From contig NC_051142.1 of NCBI RefSeq assembly GCF_014839805.1, positions 18,136,589 to 18,200,588 of the forward strand: a stretch of 64,000 nucleotides of DNA, read 5' to 3'. This DNA comes from Manduca sexta. Taxonomy: Eukaryota > Arthropoda > Insecta > Lepidoptera > Sphingidae. The stretch's first letter is position 1. The number at the start of each line of letters is the position of its first letter. Positions 1 through 11,833 of this stretch are shown here, one piece after another. Made by a program: the position numbers and the translations under genes. Below the pieces are notes generated by a model. The model was not told the origin of the DNA, did not search any database, and worked only from the letters and a program-made list of their open reading frames with translations.

Positions 1-2370
1 TATTTTTAGAATGCATGCGCAGCGCGAATAACTCTAAATCTGCGCAGTCGTCCGCTCTGCAAAGGCAGTAACCCCACGGCCTCCATTTTATCCCCTCCAC
101 TGCTCACACAATCCACTACATATTTTAAACGACGTTTCCACTTTCTATTTTGGATGAATTTCAGCAAACGACCATCTTTGTACTCTTACAACCATCGCTG
201 CTTTGTTTACCAACTTAAATGTCGTGTCTTAACTTCGATTCCTACGTATAGTATGCTTCATTTCTTCAACGAATATTGCCTGTGGCATTTATGGCATATG
301 CTTATCGGAAATCTTCAGAAAACAGCGAGCTATCCCTTCGAGTTGTTTTTCATTATGAATAATAAAAGGTAAATTATTGATAAATTATAAGAAGTCGAGT
401 ACAACACCTAACGTGCAGACACAACCTGAAATAAAGCGAATTATCGAAAAAAGTTTAGACTTTTAATCTGTTTTTGCGGACCGATGTAAATCGGTTTCTA
501 TACAAAATTTCTTGTTGAAATACGACACAAAAGAATTCATTTTGTCTTTTTGCAAAGTTGAAAAAACGTAAACAGACATTCAAGGACATTTTAAATACAT
601 TACATTCACTTGTTGTCATTTTTTTGACACAATTTTACCGCCAATTTTTGAGACTGAATACCATGAGCTTCCATGAGCATTGTATTAAATATAAAAAGTA
701 ACTTGATCGAGTGGCGTTACCTTTAATATTTTTTTTTTTAATTGTCTTAATGTGCAAGTAAGCTTGAGCTCCTATCGATGGTATCTAACTCGCTTACGCT
801 GTCCATAGAGTTTAGATACGCCATAGGCATAGCCAATCCATAGCTAACGCAATATAAACTTTGTTATTGGGGCACCATAAGATTATTGGAGAAAAATCTA
901 GTTCTCTCTCTAGATCTTACCTGCATTCTGTTCATTGTAAACACTCCATTTTTCCTCTGGGGTTTTGTTTATGACCGGTGACCCTTAACCATCATAAACT
1001 ATAGTAATACCTTTTACCGCACACCAACATCGCTCGCACCTCTTAGTTTTGGACATTGTGGTCTTTTGGTGAAGAGACAAGGCAAATCTTTCTCTATTAA
1101 GAGTATTCTGGAACCTCCCGTTTGTTTAGCTGTGGCATCAAGTAGCGGAAATATGAGCTCTATTGAGTTAAGGTTTGAAGAATGTTGTACTCAATAGTCA
1201 TACATAATAGTATAAGTACAATTTAGAATTTGAATGGAAATTATCCTCGAACCTTAATAAACACACAAATTAATTTCACAAGCATAATTTTTAGTGTGAA
1301 ACAGAATTTGTTATTCCAGTGGTTAATATGTGAAAAGGTCGCGCGTTTCAGCGACCTCAGTAACTGTAAAGGTCAGGGGCTGCCGTGTTCGAATTTTACA
1401 CCAATTTGATAACGCAAAGGCAACATTAGCCGCACAGGTTTAGAGGTCGGCTAAAATCGGACTCTCATGCTTTATAGCTCATGCAAACCCAAGTAGCCAA
1501 TGTTCGAGCATAACTATAAATACAACGCAGAAGAAATATTCTTTAAATACATGAGTGTATTCATTTTTTCTAATTACTTTTGGTTATACAAAGTTAAGTA
1601 TTCAAAGACTATTTTTTCGACTTCACACCCGCCACTACTCCTGTAAGCCAGGATCAGCAGTGGCATGTATTTAATGACCCGAGCGGTGAAGCTCGGCGAG
1701 TCTCAGGGACCACTAATTTGCCTTAGATTCGTCATAAGTACTTATCTTCATGTACAAAATAAACAAAATACAATATTTGCTAATTGAAACTGTTATTATT
1801 TCGTGGTAACATACCCGATGTAACAATTTTTGAAATCTTATCTTCTTAATAATATTACAAATTTCATAATATGCGAAAGGCTTTTTTAACGCGGGCAAAG
1901 TCAGTGTAACGCTTAGTAAATTATAAAACTAAAAACAATATAATATTTCCGATAGTGAGACGCCTCTTAATTGCGTCTTCAATTTGATAATCAAATTGTA
2001 TTTACCTACGTCGCATGTGGACTGGTTTCTTTGAAGCCTTCACGCAATCAATGATATTAAAAATGAATCAACGAAAAACATAAGTATTATTATCTAACTT
2101 AACTAGTCGGCAAAAGAATTAAGGTGCTGCTCTAAAGGGCTTATTAAAAGAAAAATATGTAGGAACATTTGAGTATCTCGCGTTAGATGAGCCAATTATT
2201 AATCCAGGAGCCCTTCATGAGCGTAGTATCTATACTTACTAGCCAATCTCGCGGTAGTCTGACCGTAAAAACATGGGGGCCATAAAACTCGAGGGCCCCC
2301 TATAACTGATGGCCCTTGGGTAGAGCTCTTTAGGTCGAAAATTTCACGTGTTCTTCCTCACCATTGACCA
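1..2370. other. No gene recognised
   Basis: AT-rich sequence with only short open frames lacking recognisable motifs. Apart from the repeat at 1612-1712 and a weak B-box-like TGTTCGAATTTT near 1388, I see nothing definable. Confidence 0.5.
1612..1712 (+). repeat. Interspersed repeat, inverted partner at 25340
   Basis: AAGCCAGGATCAGCAGTGGC and GAAGCTCGGCGAGTCTCAGG recur as their complement at about 25336-25430 (CTGAGACTCGCCGAGCTTCA, CCACTGCTGATCCTGG). Identity of the family unknown. Confidence 0.5.
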
Positions 2371-3509
2371 TCTATACTCTATACTATTATATAAAGCTGA
2401 AGAGTTTGTTTGTTTGTTTGTTTGTTTGAACGCGCTAATCTCAGGAACTACCGGTCCAAACCGAATAATTCTTTTTACGTTGGATAGCCCTTTGTTCGTG
2501 GAGTGCTATAGGCTATATATCATCACGCTATACCTAATAGGAGCGGGGCAGTAATGGCTAATCTCAGGAACTACCGGGCCAAACTGAAAAATTCTTCTTG
2601 CGTTGGATAGCCCTTTGTTCGTGAAGTGCTATAGGCTATATATCATCACGCTATACCCAATAGGAGCGGAGCAGTAAAGACTAATCTCAGGAACTACCGG
2701 TCCAAACTGAAAAAATATTTTTACGTTGGATAGCTCTTTGTTCGTGGAGTGCTATAGGTTATATATCATCACGCTATACCCAATAGGAGCGGAGCAGTAA
2801 TGGCTAATCTCAGGAACTACCGGTCCAAACTGAAGAATTCTTTTTGCGTTGGATAGCCCTTTGTTTGTGGAGTGCTATAGGCTATATATCATCACGCTAT
2901 ATTCAATAGGAGCGGAGCAGTAATGGCTAATCTCAGGAACTACCGATTCGAACTGAAAACATATTTTTGTGTTGAATAGTCCTTTGTTTGTGGAGTGCTC
3001 TAAGTTATATATTATCACGCTATGACCAATAGGAGCGGAGCAGTAATGGCTAATCTCAGGAACTACCAGTTTGAACTGAAAAAATCGTTTTGTGTTGGAT
3101 AGCCCTTTATTTGTGGAGTGCTATAGGCTATATATCATCACGCTATAACCAATAGGAGCGGAGCAGTAATGAAACATGTTGAAAAAACGGGGACAATTTA
3201 TTAGTTTTGAGAGCTTCCGTTGCGTGCGCTGCGTAAACGGTTATAGTTATGCAACAATGAAGTAAGACGGGATTGTTCCTCTTAAAAAGTTCTTAAAAAA
3301 TATATTATAAAACAAAAGTCCCCCGCTGCATCTGTCTGCCTGAACGTGTTAAACTCAAAAACTACCCAACGTATTAAGATGAAATTTGGTACGGAGACAG
3401 TTTGAGACCCCGGGAAGAACATAGGCTCCCGGGAAACTACTACTTTTATAACGGAAAACTTTAGCCTGAAAAACTTTATAACGCGGGCGGAGCCGCGGGC
3501 AAAAGCTAG
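2371..3509 (+). mobile_element. Non-autonomous Helitron carrying a 6 x 123-bp array
   Basis: The left end is A|TCTATACTCTATACTATT. The right end has the palindromic GC stretch GCGGGCGGAGCCGCGGGC, then AAAAG and CTAG|T, the Helitron pattern (5' TC, 3' hairpin then CTRR, insertion between A and T). No Rep/helicase is encoded. Most of the element is a tandem array, followed by about 330 bp ending in the hairpin. Confidence 0.75.
2435..3172 (+). repeat. Tandem array, six copies of a 123-bp unit
   Basis: CTAATCTCAGGAACTACC recurs at 2435, 2558, 2681, 2804, 2927 and 3050, exactly 123 bp apart each time. Units end with ATAGGAGCGGAGCAGTAA. They differ by scattered substitutions but not in length. 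Confidence 0.93.
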
Positions 3510-3709
3510 TATCTAATACGTGGTTGATGTAATAGACTTTTTAACCATGCGGCATAGAGGAGTTTCGATGTAACTCAGTTTTTAACCATAAAGCATTTGG
3601 ATAAGATCTCTGTGAGGAATCCAGTACTGGCAAATTGTTGTCTTTGAACAACCCCAATATTGTCCGGCCTAGATATGAAAGTCAGAACTTACCGATCATA
3701 AAGCAACAA

Positions 3710-3880
3710 CACCTTATATATACCACCATTTCCAATAAACGACCCGAATGGCCCTTTTCGATCGATAGCGAAAATGAACCAATCAGAGAACAGTTTTTTG
3801 ACATGTTTACAAATGAATTTGATTGGATCATTCTCGGAGCCGGATCGGAGATCATAATAGGGATTGTTTGTTTAATTATA
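3710..3880 (+). repeat. Interspersed repeat shared with 27950-28110
   Basis: TTTTCGATCGATAGCGAAAA, CCAATCAGAGAACAGTTTTT and GATTGGATCATTCTCGG correspond to TTTTCGATCTATCGCAGAAA, CCAATCAGAACAACGTATTT and GATTGGTTTATTCTCGG at the second site. The open frame across this copy is therefore not taken as a gene. Confidence 0.5.
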
Positions 3881-4129
3881 CGCTTCTACCTAGGAGGCGA
3901 CAAGTCTAGGCAGATCCACATTATTTATAACGCATTGTATAAGTACAATAAGAAATTAGTAGGTATTTTCCCGCCATTCTGTAGATTTCTCTGATAAATA
4001 AACTAACCTTTGCCTCCTGCAGGGTTTTGTGGGACAGTCTCTTATTCTTCTGGATTATTGCCGAGTAGTTACTCTCGCTCTGGAAGTAAAAAAGAATAGA
4101 AAGAGTATAGAAAATTTACCGGTTTAAAA

Positions 4130-4285
4130 AAATCCTATCTTTAGGTCAATGAGATTTTAAAATCTATATATCATCCTAGCTTTAGATAAATAGGCTACTT
4201 TTTTATCCCGGGAAAATATATAGCGGGACTTTTATCCCGGAAAACTTTTTCACGCGGGCGAAGCCGCGAACCAAAGCTATTTCAT
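4130..4285 (+). mobile_element. Helitron-like 3' end relic
   Basis: Carries ATATATAGCGGGACTTTTAT and CACGCGGGCGAAGCCGCGAA, then AAAGCTAT, a damaged CTAG end. Only the right part is recognisable. Confidence 0.5.
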
Positions 4286-4631
4286 ATAATATAATCATTG
4301 TCCAAAAAATCAAGACTAGAAATTTGTGTTCGTTAAAAGCCGCCGGTGAAGGCTTGTATTAAACGTAGTTATGTATGTTAGTTTTGTCCTTGTATTGAAC
4401 AAAGATTTCCATCGCATTAAAAATTATTATAATTACAATGTTTCTTTTGTTTACTAGATTTATGTAATAAGAATAATGTACGTTTTGAATACATTGTTTA
4501 GTTTCTTTTACAACTGCGAGAAGCATGTCGTTCGCCTGATGGTAACCGCTACAATGTAGACCAAATCAAGTAAATTTTACCAACTTCGTTCTATTTTATT
4601 TATTATTTACACACACACAATACTTTTACTG

Positions 4632-5180
4632 CCTTGGTGACGTAGTTGTTTTATGGTATGACTGTAGTAATACGATCTCGGGTTTGACCTCCTGTCCGGG
4701 CAAAATTATATTGGGCCTTTCTACTCAGTAAGAGGGTGGAATCTGGAATTTGTTCAATATGGCGATAGGCTCGCCCCATCACATCACGGGGCGGAACACA
4801 CAGTCCAACAATGAATGCTCTGGATATACCTGTGCCTACCCATTTGAAGATAAAGGCTTGACACGTGTTTGAAGCGGCGACAGCCTAGTTGGGTGTGGAA
4901 CGGACTGCCGAGACGAATGTCAGCAGGTTCAGAACCCAAGGGCACACACCTCCGACTTTTCTAAAATGATGTGTGTATTCTTTGTGAATTATCGCTTGCT
5001 TTAATGGTGAAGGAAAACATCGTGAGGAAACCTGCATATATGAGAAGTTCTCTATAGGAATTTCGGAGGTGTGTGTAGTCTACCAATCCGCACTAGGCCA
5101 GCGTGGTGGACTAAGGCTTAATCCCTCTCAGTAGTAGAGGAGGCCCATGCCCAACAGTGGGACAGTATATAATACAGGGC
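4632..5180 (+). repeat. tRNA-derived SINE head fused to a LINE-type 3' end
   Basis: The first part (GCCTTGGTGACGTAGTTGTT, then TATGGCGATAGGCTCGCCCC) matches the SINE family seen at 22150, 50640 and 58203. The second part from about 5010 (AGGAAAACATCGTGAGGAAA, CCAATCCGCACTAGGCCAGC, TAGTAGAGGAGGCCCATGCC) is the common 3' end of lepidopteran LINEs, ending in AATACAGGGCTGAT. Confidence 0.65.
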
Positions 5181-7669
5181 TGATATTATTATATGTGTTT
5201 GAGGTGCTTAGATATTGGTAAAACACATTCCTAAGCGTTACAATAACGGATACGCTGTTATCAGTTACGAGGAAGACTGTAGACAATATAATAAACGTTT
5301 ACAACATCGAGAATCAAACAATGAACTTGATAAATAACACGTTTTAATGTTTGTTGTTAATACAATGAAATACGTAGTATTGAAACGCTTCTGTTAATGT
5401 CTATATCCTAACCAAAACTTTATCCATCTTTCTAATATAGTAATCTAATAAAAGTGAACGTTTATGAAAACATTTGGATGTTTGTTAGAAGTGCACGAAG
5501 AAACAGCTTAACGGGTTCGGATGAAAATTTTTAAAAGGTAACGCGAGAAAAAAGTTACCTAATCTAGCATATCGCGGTCAATTTAATAGAAAACAAAAAC
5601 TAAGACAAACTTCAATAAACTTAAAAGGGAAGCCGGTAGGAATCGGGTTGTTTGGACGCTTAGACACTGCAGAATACCATTCCACGAATCATTTCACGAA
5701 GTTGAAGTAACACGGCCATGGTACGTAACACCCTCTCTCCCTCCTATGCTCACGTCAGCACAAGTATTATATTTGCAAAATCTGTTCAAATTGGTTTGTT
5801 ATTTATTTATCAAAAAAATATTAATTATAAATATTACTGACATGACCAATCGTCAGACTCGTCGACTGTTCAGACCAATCGTCCCCAATGTTATAGAAAA
5901 TAAGCAAAGCCCAGACCCTTAACACCCTTTGATGCTTACACGGAATGACAGATGAATGAGCACTAATTCAAATAAAAAGTAATTGGAAATAAACGCCGAT
6001 AGGCTATTTAATAAATAAAATTTCCCACATTGCAAAAATAAACATAAATCAAGAGATTAGATACAAGTAAACTGTACCTACCCCCCATAAATTGTAAAGC
6101 ATATATCTTGTTACTATCGAAGTCCTTACTCATATCATCGAATGTTTTTGTTTTATCTACATCAATAACAATAATACGCGTGAGCAATATCTTCAGACTA
6201 GTAATGCTATTAAATGCGCTCATAATCCTATTATTAATCTTTTATTGAGTCGGAAAAATGTTGCGAAGTTATTTCGACGAGCCTAGCCTAGGTCTATATA
6301 AGGGGGCGGGTCCTTTTTGGAATGTATTCTAGAGCCCCTAATCCTTATTAAAGTTAGTAGACAATATATAAAGATGCTCTTTGTATCTATGATAGTCTAT
6401 GTCATACTAAATAAATACTAAATATTTTTTTATCTTCTTTTTCTTCCTATAAGTACTGTGTACGAATATTGATATTAGATATTGAAAAGCGTTTCTTGAA
6501 AAGATTGTTACAAGTTCTATATATTTGGGATGAGAATCGAACACTGATTACCGTACAAAACAGGTCCGTCAACTAACGTCATACTGGTACTGTATGGATG
6601 CATGGATGCAAAATTGCTTTTGTTTTTTTTCCTTTAATGGATCACGAATTGACATAATTTAATGAGCCTGGTAGTTTTATACTTCAATACACCTCTGAAT
6701 CTTATTACACATAAATATTCTTGGTATTTAGAATGCTGGATAAATTATTATAATACCTTCTTAGGAATTTCTTCCCGATATGGCGTTATCCATTAAGTTC
6801 TAAAGACGTTGTATAGTAATATATTATTATAGCATTCAGAATGAATAAGTCGGTTTTGTTGGCGTTGCAAAATAACTCCACTAAAAACCGGTATGTAACG
6901 GCACCTTTTTGTTCTGTACCCTCACATTGCAAGGTGGATCCCAATGGTATATTTAATGTAAAACATTACGCAAAGATCCATTTTAGTAAGAATATGTGTT
7001 TTTTTTTTAATATTTTGCGAAGGCTAGGAGTTCTCGCGGAACTTGTGTAATTCTGATAAGACATTATTTTTTCTTTATTAAAAAGATCACCAAAAAGTTC
7101 ATAACATATTATAAGAGTATCATGCCCAATAAGACATTTAAATATAATATTATGGGTAACCTGGGCAGCGCTGATCAGTAATCATCTCTTGCTACATAGA
7201 TCTGTAGAGACTGCCCAAATTTTATAAGTAGGTATTAATATTTATATTAGGTGTCCACATAAAGAAATAAGCCCGGAATTTGGAATTCGTGGACGATATG
7301 GCGATAGTTTCATCTATGACATCATGGGACAACACATGGCACTAAGAGGGTGAATATACTTATACAGCAGCGGTGAAACTATTGGGTGTATGATGAACAA
7401 AATGTCACTGGCCCTCGGGCTTAGGGAGCCACAAAACTTTGTGAAATTTAAGTACTAAGTTTTTTGGATATTGGGATTTAAAAATATGGTCCTCGGATAA
7501 AATATATAGATATACATTTTCATGTTAGGAGGGGCCACGAGCCCTTTACGGATTAATTACACTACTGGCAACATAAATTGCGCCACTGCTAATTTTGGAG
7601 ATAAAAGGCGTGAATGTATAATTAAAAAAATAGATATTCATGTAAATTGGATTTGTACCTATAACTCAC
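5181..7669. other. No exon placed; left part of the coiled-coil gene may lie here
   Basis: The minus-strand gene starting at 8455 must continue to the left of 7670, but no downstream exon fits the phase and shows a clear protein. A SINE scrap sits at 7260-7370. Confidence 0.4.
7260..7370 (+). repeat. SINE body fragment
   Basis: GGACGATATGGCGATAGTTT and ATGACATCATGGGACAACAC correspond to the SINE body; the head is missing. Confidence 0.4.
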
Positions 7670-8455
7670 CCGCCATAACGTCTGCCTTCTTTCCAAGTTC
7701 TCCAATCTCTTTTCCATGTAAGTGAGCTTGTTCTTGAAATCGTCCGCGATGCATCGGCAAAGGCTTAGCGACTCGCCGAATATCCGCATTTTACATTTAA
7801 GCTCTTCGAAATCGTTGCGAAACCTGAGAATTTCGTTTTATAAATGATTGCATTGATTTAAATATGATTGGATTTGTACAAAAAAATTCAATGCAGACCA
7901 ATATACTATTTAAAATGTAATATTATTTGTGTTCAGCGCCATCTACTAGTTTTGTTCCGTACTAGTTTACGATTATTTGCTTGCCATATCATACTTTGTT
8001 ATTTAATTTAAAATAATGGTTATAGATGGCACTGTTCTTTAAAATGTTCTTTTAAATCTTAATTTAATATTATTATGAGTCGTTACAAACACCTTCATAC
8101 TACATATTATTACGACTGATTTCGAATAGGAGCAACTTTATGTATTAATATATTCATTCATCCAATTACAATAGAATACTCTAAAGTTACTTATTAATAA
8201 AGCAACGATAAATTGATATTTATAATACAAATATTATTAGCATTTTTACCTCGAAATAGAAGACGAAAGCGAGGAATTTGATATAGATGTTGAAACACTT
8301 GATGTAGAATTATGGGGGGACAGAATGGATCTTTCTGTAGCGGTTTTAATCCTGGGCCGTGCATGTTCTTGGCTGATGCGTCCAGAACTGCTCGAAGAAC
8401 CCTCGTCGATGACCTTAATGCCAAGTTTTTTAGCCCCACCTCTTCCCTTTTTCAT
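7670..8455 (-). CDS. Unrecognised coiled-coil protein, first two exons of a minus-strand gene
   Basis: Exon 1 is 8455-8250 (ATG at 8455-8453), ending TTCGAG|GTAAAA. Exon 2 is 7823-7670, with acceptor TTCTCAG|GTTTCG and donor CGG|GTGAGT. The phases match (2 to 1). The joined 120 residues start basic (MKKGRGGAKKLGIKV), pass through a Ser-rich low-complexity stretch, then form a charged likely coiled coil (RFRNDFEELKCKMRIFGESL, FKNKLTYMEKRLENLERRQ). I do not recognise the family. Further exons must lie to the left but none was found with a fitting phase. DRE-like boxes lie about 290 bp upstream. It might instead be a degraded ORF1 from a LINE, though the clean splice sites argue against that. 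Confidence 0.5.
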
Positions 8456-8739
8456 TACGTAAAATTTTTAACTATTGATAAATTTTGACAGAAATTTCGA
8501 GTGACGTTTGACTCATTTTGACGTTTGGTTGTGCTTGGTTCGCCTCTTTGGTCTGATTGCAAGATATGGTCGTAGAAGAATTGCAGTATGGAGCTGGGTT
8601 CGATTGTTGGGTTGATAATAAATCAAAAATCCTTGAACTAGAACTCAGAACAATGACAAGCATAGAAGTAACACTATGACATTTGAGTGTACTGTGTCTT
8701 AAACAGCAAGAAATTTAATTGTGTTGCGATCCCTTCTGA

Positions 8740-8765
8740 CATCTTATCGATATCGATAGATGCTT
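8740..8765 (-). promoter_or_regulatory. Overlapping DRE-like TATCGATA boxes upstream of the coiled-coil gene
   Basis: TTATCGATATCGATAG holds two overlapping TATCGATA cores, about 290 bp upstream of the ATG at 8455, and another CTATCGG follows about 20 bp later. TATCGATA is the DREF-binding element of many insect housekeeping promoters. Its use here is inferred from position. Confidence 0.4.
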
Positions 8766-9322
8766 TGTCTATCGGCTATGGTAAATTCACAGACCTGCTA
8801 AAATAAACACTTTTCGGTCAGTCAACTACAAATCGTTGCAAATTGCTATTTTAGTTAAAGGCTAAAAAAAGATATCAAAACCCTGATTTGGTATTCAAGT
8901 ACCAAATGAGGTCTGGGTATATGAAAGCACTCGTTAAGAAGCTGTTAAATTACAATAAACTATAGAACTACCGCCTTTCTTCGAACTAAATTTTATCCAA
9001 TTTTCATTTGCTATTTACAGCAGTTTCCATGCCTTCCGAAATGCCATTCACACAAAAATGGTTTAGCATTTAAATTATTAAATTAAGAAAATGTTTCGGA
9101 AGGAATGGAAACCGCAGTATGTAACAAAAAAGAAATCGGCCGGAATTTCGTCTAGGAGAAAGCCAGTACGCCTTCTGTTCTTTTCTGACTTTCTTAGAGC
9201 ATTAAAAGATACCCAAGAGATGGGATTTGACAGAAGCTACTAAAATGGGACAGTAAATTAAAACACAGCGGTATCATTCATGTCACATATGTTTGATAAC
9301 TTATTTCAATGTTAATAAAACT

Positions 9323-9882
9323 TTGTCGAAATGCTTAGAGCAAACACGGTGCTGTTTTTTCCAATACCAATTGGGACGAGCTATGGCAACGATCCATTTT
9401 TGCCTCATAGCATCATCTGTAGGGAATCTGCAATGAAACACATTGTATGAAACACACTATGAAAATCAGATAGTTTCCTCGACCCCAGCCTTCGCGCACG
9501 GTTTTCAAGTGGCTTTTACCACTACACCTATATTGAAAGTAAAAGGCAATTTATGCAAAATAGTAAACTACAATATAGCAACATTTATGTTATCGAAAGA
9601 ATATTCAGCACAACACTATTGAACACGACTACGTAAATTGGTAAAAATGAAAAATACTTAATAATGACTGGATCGAATGGCCAACAGCAGATTATAATAT
9701 GACTAGAGCATAATAAAGTGTAATTAATAACACTTTTTGCACTTATGTACAGGGTTTAAGCAAACATATTAGGTTTTTTGTTTACTCACCGATGGAAGCT
9801 GATGATTTCAGTTTCATTTTCTTTACGAGAAAATGAAACTGAACATTTTACGAGATTTACACCCCACAATAACGCAGGCCAT
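9323..9882 (-). pseudogene. THAP-type zinc finger gene fragment, first exon disrupted
   Basis: Exon 1 (9882-9790) starts MACVIVGCKSRK, the C-x-C start of a THAP finger, and ends SFHR at donor CG|GTGAGT. Exon 2 begins at 9427 after TTGCAG and reads FPTDDAMRQKWIVAIARPNW, then VCSKHF, which gives the Trp and the C-x-x-H pair of THAP domains. The phases across the intron match exactly. Exon 1 holds an extra 25 bp that brings in a stop right after the CKSRK segment. THAP domains bind DNA in transcription factors and in P-element-like transposases, so this may be a host gene or a transposon relic. No further exon was placed with confidence. Confidence 0.65.
9807..9843. repeat. Perfect hairpin (15-bp arms) inside the THAP exon
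   Basis: TTCAGTTTCATTTTC at 9807-9821 is the exact reverse complement of GAAAATGAAACTGAA at 9829-9843, with a 7-base loop. It coincides with the 25-bp insertion that breaks the frame. Confidence 0.9.
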
Positions 9883-10756
9883 TGCTTGTTCCTAGGGCTA
9901 TATTTTACTTAAACAGCACTGTGTATTTATTAAAATTAACAACAATAATTTTACACAACATGTAGCCACTTTAGAAAAGTACGCGCTGAAGTATAACGTA
10001 ACTAAATTGTGTGAGCGCGTTTGTGACATTGTTTTAAGATTGGCAAGTTGGAACATTTGACATTTTATTTGCTTTTTAATTCGGCATCATAAAGAGGACC
10101 AAAGGTAACCATTTGATTATTTTAAAGTGTACGCAAGCCGACCTTAGCAACATAATATTTGTCTCGTTCTTTTCAACGGTTTTGGCCTATTTGAAAAAAT
10201 AGGATAAGTATATGAGCGTAATTTAGATTCCTTCTATGCTTGTTCTTGTTCTGAGAACTAGAAGACTCTTAGTCTACCTATTGCCTATTTTCTGATTATG
10301 AGTTGACATTTTACTTAACTTTTATATTGACTTTGCATGTTAATTTATAATAAAAGTATGAACAATAATGTATTTATTGCACGGGACGAAAAAATCATGT
10401 AAGTAAGTAAGTGGAAGAAGTAAGTGGGCTGAACCTTGTTGCCGCTACTTATTACAGTTAGATATAAACTATCAGTTATAACCACATAAAAATTTCACGG
10501 TACAAACTTATAATTTGACTAATCTCAGCACTCAGTCGCCATTTTAGACTGTTAAACGTAAATAATGAATTAATTATTTTAAACTATTACAATACCATTA
10601 AATGTCACAGTTTCTAAAGCCTAATATACAATAAGAAGAAATGAAAATATCTTGGATCAATTTTATTGATCTAAGCCTAATACAAGAAGCTTAATAATAC
10701 GATTACTTAGCAATCTGTCTTTCTTAATCAATATTACTAATAAGGTTTATTTACCC

Positions 10757-10923
10757 TTGAAATTAAACTAATTTTCGGATTCTATCGCGGTGCTAGTATT
10801 TTATTTGGTTCATGGTCACGGGGAGTCCTCCCCGTGACCATGAAGGCTGCAAAGTCTTCGAAACGTCGGGAGAAAATAAAATACTAGCACCGCGATAGAA
10901 TCCGAAAATTAGTTTAATTTCAA
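10757..10923. repeat. Perfect nested palindrome, 50-bp outer arms
   Basis: Arms 10757-10806 and 10874-10923 are exact reverse complements over 50 bp. Inside, 10811-10825 and 10828-10842 form a second perfect 15-bp hairpin (CATGGTCACGGGGAG) with a 2-base loop. Flanking bases (ATGTCTAACATTCGCGTAAA just to the right) recur at about 40205-40245 and about 48120-48145, where one copy lies next to Penelope coding debris. It is therefore probably the end of a Penelope-like element duplicated in inverted orientation. Confidence 0.85.
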
Positions 10924-11449
10924 TGTCTAACATTCGCGTAAACATAAGAAATCTTTATTTACCCTAGTAAAACGGCGTGCTAACTATTTTTTTAGAAGCT
11001 ATCTACTCGTAATTTTTAAACATATAAAGAAAAAATATCATCATAATATTTTTACATTATGTGAATTTTTTACTTTGGTAATTTCTTAATTTTTATAATG
11101 TGGATTTTGCGTCATTTATTTCATAATTGAAAGTTTTCTATAAGACCTGAATTTGATTTTTAAATAAATTATTTGTAAATCATTGCATTATGTATTCAAC
11201 GAAGGCTCAAGGCCGTTTGCTCCGAGAGGGTCTTAAACCTCTCCAATGTATTGCTTACCACAATGAAAAAATAAAGACTTAATAACTCTTTTTAATGTTA
11301 GCACCACCTGACAGTTATTAAAAAAAAAAACTTCCAAAACAGCCGAAGTTAGCGAACAATCTTTTAATTAATATTGAGTTTTACTAAAATTGGTTTTATA
11401 TCTTATGTAACTATTTGTTATTTATATTTTATCAATTCGAACGGTTTTG

Positions 11450-11530
11450 CTTGACACGTGGCTTGAACCTAAGACATCCTAGCGGTGCTCGTGCGGTCCA
11501 CGCAATACGTCTACGTCATGAAGGCAGCCG
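11450..11530 (-). repeat. SINE head fragment
   Basis: ACACGTGGCTTGAACCTAAG, then GCAATACGTCTACGTCATGA, is a decayed complement of the SINE tRNA-like head and B-box. It lies just beyond the 3' UTR of scaf. Confidence 0.35.
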
Positions 11531-11833
11531 CAAACCAGCATTTTTAGATGTAGTTTATTGTAGGGAAAAGTTGTTCGTTGCTTCCTGGATATATTTCGGA
11601 ATATTTTCGGAAAGGAGAGGATAGGAAAAGACGAAGAAATGCACAGACGTAGTAAATAAATACACGAGTTTTATTTGTGAAAGATCGATTTATTTCAATT
11701 ATTAAAATCCTAATTATTGTGATAATTAGAAAAATAATACGTGATACATACATTACTTATTGTATTCATAAAAAACATCTTATATTTATTTATGTATATA
11801 TATTTAAAAAAATACCAATTAAATTAGAAAGTC

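Noticed and set aside
154..372. 72-codon open frame at the left edge
   Set aside because: AT-rich, no domain or homologous motif; consistent with chance.
2435..3172. Regular 123-bp direct repeats as a CRISPR-like array
   Set aside because: Whole units repeat with no spacer/repeat division; it is an internal Helitron satellite in an insect genome.
3635..3994. 119-codon open frame with a membrane-like segment
   Set aside because: Most of it coincides with an interspersed repeat also found at 27950-28110, where the frame is not kept.
6008..6223. Possible third exon of the coiled-coil gene (donor GGG|GTAGGT)
   Set aside because: Exon 2 ends in phase 0 and the only acceptor nearby would then run into a stop at once; the frame that stays open needs a different phase.
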